A DNA stretch of 21,856 nucleotides from Phoronis australis (Eukaryota; Phoronida; Phoronidae). The translations under genes were made by a program, and so were the position numbers. Location: contig NMRA01001058.1 in NCBI GenBank assembly GCA_002633005.1, forward strand, positions 1 to 21,856, given 5' to 3'. Below, piece after piece: positions 19,975-21,856 of this stretch. The notes under the pieces are model-generated. The model was not told where the DNA came from, did no database searches, and saw only the letters and a list, made by a program, of their open reading frames with translations. Position 1 is the stretch's first letter; each line of letters begins with the position of its first letter.

Positions 19975-20160
19975 CCCCACAAGATGTAAAATGATCACTC
20001 CAGTTTTCATGGCCGACACAAGACATGGTTCATTCCCTAGATTTTGCCGGAAACTGGAATTTCGTTGGACATGCAAAAGGTACAGCAATACTGTTGGGCC
20101 ATTTAGGTGACGACAAATTGATAACATCATTGTGGACTGTAGGATCAATGTACTTGGTTA
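19975..20160 (-). pseudogene. CCP pseudoexon C4, type B, the best preserved
   Basis: This dead exon still has the full 186-bp length and one continuous frame except for a single TGA at residue 44. Cys4 is Tyr (TAC), Cys31, Cys48, Trp54 and Cys61 are still present, and the B-type donor GT has become AT. It therefore shows the pseudoexon lesions in their simplest form: a CpG-type CGA-to-TGA change plus donor loss. The acceptor cctttcag is intact. The conserved cysteine spacing supports the assignment. Confidence 0.82.
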
Positions 20161-21036
20161 CTGAAAGGACAATAATGAATGGTATATTGAGGCCAATGTC
20201 CGAATAGGTCTTGAAGAATTTGAAAGTCCTCTGTTTGTTACCATATTTTTATTTATTGCAATAATGCAACGAAATGATCACAAGGAAATCGTGACCAAAT
20301 GTAATTTGACCTACAAAAGATCAATTGTACTTTCTACTTTGGACAGTGTATGGAGAAAAAAAAATGATCTATACTTAAATAGATGGGGGAGGGCTTCTTG
20401 TTTCTAACACAGCGATTTCAGTTTGTCAAAATTACCAAATGCAAACATCGTAAGCTACTGCTGGGTTTGAAATACATTCGTGCACATTTACTGTGCTTGG
20501 CCCTAGACTTAGAGATGTTATGTTGGTCAGTACACGAGATTTGATCAGCTGCTTTGCATTTTCTCTGTGTTTAAATCTGAAAACGAAGGGTATTATTCAA
20601 GACAAAACAAGTGGTAATTGCACCGTACTCTGCAGGCGTCACGAGACCCGACCTCAGCAATATTACAGTGCTTCAAAAGAAATATCTATGGACCAATGAC
20701 GAAGGAAGCAGTCCTGAAATTATTACCGTAAATCCATGAGAAAATTACACACCATTTTGAATTTGATACGGAATTGCAAAGCAATTGGATTATGTACATG
20801 TTGGACATAAAGAACTTTTGCATTGTGGGAATCACGAAAGTGTTAGACTTAATTTCTAGTTCTGGTCTGTAGGAAGATCAGGGTTCTACAGAGACAAACA
20901 GAGTACTCTTAGAATCACGATCATTGGAAAATTGAACATTTTAGTGAGAAACTATCGATTATCCAGCCGCTCAACAATGAAAACTGAAAGAATATTGTTC
21001 GTTAAGGTTTCATAAGAGACAAAGGCAGGAAATCTC
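20161..21036. repeat. Second diverged old copy of the B-to-A intron
   Basis: Same as 9531-10420 and much closer to it than to the functional short introns. It ends at the join into exon fragment A7. Confidence 0.7.
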
Positions 21037-21066
21037 ACTCCGGTATTGGAACTGTGCATGTCATCA
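21037..21066 (-). pseudogene. Truncated A exon fragment (A7)
   Basis: Only the first 30 bp of a type A exon survive (acceptor, then codons for V-M-T-C-T-V-P-I-P-E). The sequence then joins abruptly to intron-type sequence of the old B unit. The junction falls near 21037, where both partners share about one to three bases. Confidence 0.75.
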
Positions 21067-21555
21067 CTGAAAAATGAGTGCTAGTCAAGTAATACGACAC
21101 GGCATTAAAATGTCATTATCAAACACATACATGATAAACGTATAGCTGAAGAAGCAGCGATGGGGCTTCTAATTTTACATGAAATTTCATTATACTGTGT
21201 TTATGATGACGTTTGCTGACAACCGGACAGGCATGCAGGCAGGGATCTCTGAGCTAACAAACACGCACGTAAGAAGGCATATGTAGTTCTATTCGAAACT
21301 ACTCTGAACTTGAAAAATGCTCAAGTGTTTTGCATATAGGTGTTTGCAAAGCACAGCTGGCACCCCTTGGAATATACCCAACACTTAAATTCAGTATATT
21401 CCGTTTGTTTTTCGAACTATGGCTTTCACTTTGAGGCCACATAAGGTAAAAATATCAGAAACACAAACGAAATTAAACCTGACTTTATCTTAACCGAACT
21501 TGAGAGCGTAAATGTATTTTAAGGAATTTGCCGTTATCAATCAGAGACGTTGAGG

Positions 21556-21848
21556 TAAATCGCCATTTTTACACTGTGCACGCCAGGGAATATGACGTCA
21601 TACCCCTTACGGGGCGCAGTGTTAAAATGGCGAGTTAATGATTTTGGGAATTGAACGAAGGACTGCTCTAAGAACAAGTTTGAAAGCAGCGGTATTTTTG
21701 GAGTTGGAATGTATTAAATACACTGACGGTCCCTAAGGTGTCAGTCTGTGCTCAACAGGTATTTATAACAACGTGACTTTGATGTTTTAGTGAGTGTGAG
21801 TCATAATTTGCCGAAAAGCTTCCGGCGTATGAAGCTCCTATAGGAGCT
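21556..21848. repeat. Fold-back block h
   Basis: Inverted repeat 21556-21637 with intact TGACGTCA, hairpin CTCTAAGAA (21666-21674) facing TTTTTGGAG (21695-21703), palindrome 21833-21848. The window ends eight bases further on. Confidence 0.8.
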
Positions 21849-21856
21849 CCACCGTC

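Larger units (their letters stand above)
17289..21036. repeat. Rearranged array unit 4, lacking a B exon
   Basis: A6 is followed by two A-flanks in a row and then C4 with its old B-to-A intron. An internal A exon and a functional B exon are missing. Its right part (19240-21036) resembles 8610-10420 closely. Confidence 0.75.
17475..21856. other. Rearranged right end of the array
   Basis: A-flank with the reduced fold-back f (17948-18029) and CDDDEL-like segment (18147-18176); a junction at 18518-18520 into a second A-flank that has lost its exon; fold-back g (18953-19235); CDDDEL-like segment (19305-19334); pseudoexon C4; an old B-to-A intron copy (20161-21036); a junction into the exon fragment A7; a third A-flank; fold-back h (21556-21848). 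No intact exon is present. Confidence 0.7.

Noticed and set aside
19828-20148. 106-codon minus-strand frame overlapping pseudoexon C4
   Set aside because: It is the wrong frame of the CCP exon; the correct frame gives the Cys31/Cys48/Trp54/Cys61 pattern with one stop.
1-21856. Search for tRNA, rRNA, CRISPR, transposase or reverse-transcriptase signatures
   Set aside because: No cloverleaf with A and B boxes, no spacer-repeat array and no transposase or polymerase motif was found on either strand by eye.

Overview
The window looks like part of the genome of an animal, probably a marine invertebrate. It is AT-rich and intron-rich, with no prokaryotic-style gene packing, and short open stretches are bounded by good spliceosomal signals. 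I cannot name the species: the motifs that might hint at amphioxus, bivalves or echinoderms are not diagnostic.

The window is the interior of one gene, or one locus, read on the minus strand. It encodes a chain of complement control protein (CCP, also called sushi or SCR) modules. Nine exons look functional: six of type A (1-159 cut by the window edge, 1318-1503, 2658-2843, 7630-7815, 12726-12911, 17289-17474) and three of type B (6564-6749, 11675-11860, 16217-16402). Every complete exon is 186 bp, starts and ends in phase 1, and has its four cysteines at residues 4, 31, 48 and 61 and its tryptophan at 54. In transcript order they read A6-B3-A5-B2-A4-B1-A3-A2-A1. Neither the start nor the end of the gene is present, so signal peptide, membrane anchor and function are unknown. 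The encoded part is extracellular in type and densely N-glycosylated: four sequons per A module and two per B.

The DNA is built from nested duplications. The large unit (A exon, long intron holding a dead CCP exon, B exon, short intron) recurs with A-to-A spacings of about 5.0, 5.1 and 4.6 kb, followed by a shortened and rearranged copy at the right end. At the left, a 1340-bp derivative holding only an A exon was made by a 3-bp-microhomology deletion and then duplicated in tandem at nearly 100% identity (541-3264). Each long intron carries a CCP pseudoexon (4364-4573, 9346-9530, 14424-14634, 19975-20160). All four share one in-frame TGA and one lost splice donor, so the lesion predates amplification. 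Two of them are A/B hybrids.

The introns carry a repeated fold-back block, seen in eight places. It consists of an about 82-bp inverted repeat centred on a CRE-like TGACGTCA, then a hairpin with compensatory changes between copies, then a 16-bp palindrome. Several deletion junctions lie at or beside these fold-backs, which makes them candidates for what drives the reshuffling. No RNA genes, CRISPR arrays or recognisable transposase genes were seen. Plus-strand ORFs are not conserved in frame between copies and are treated as noise.
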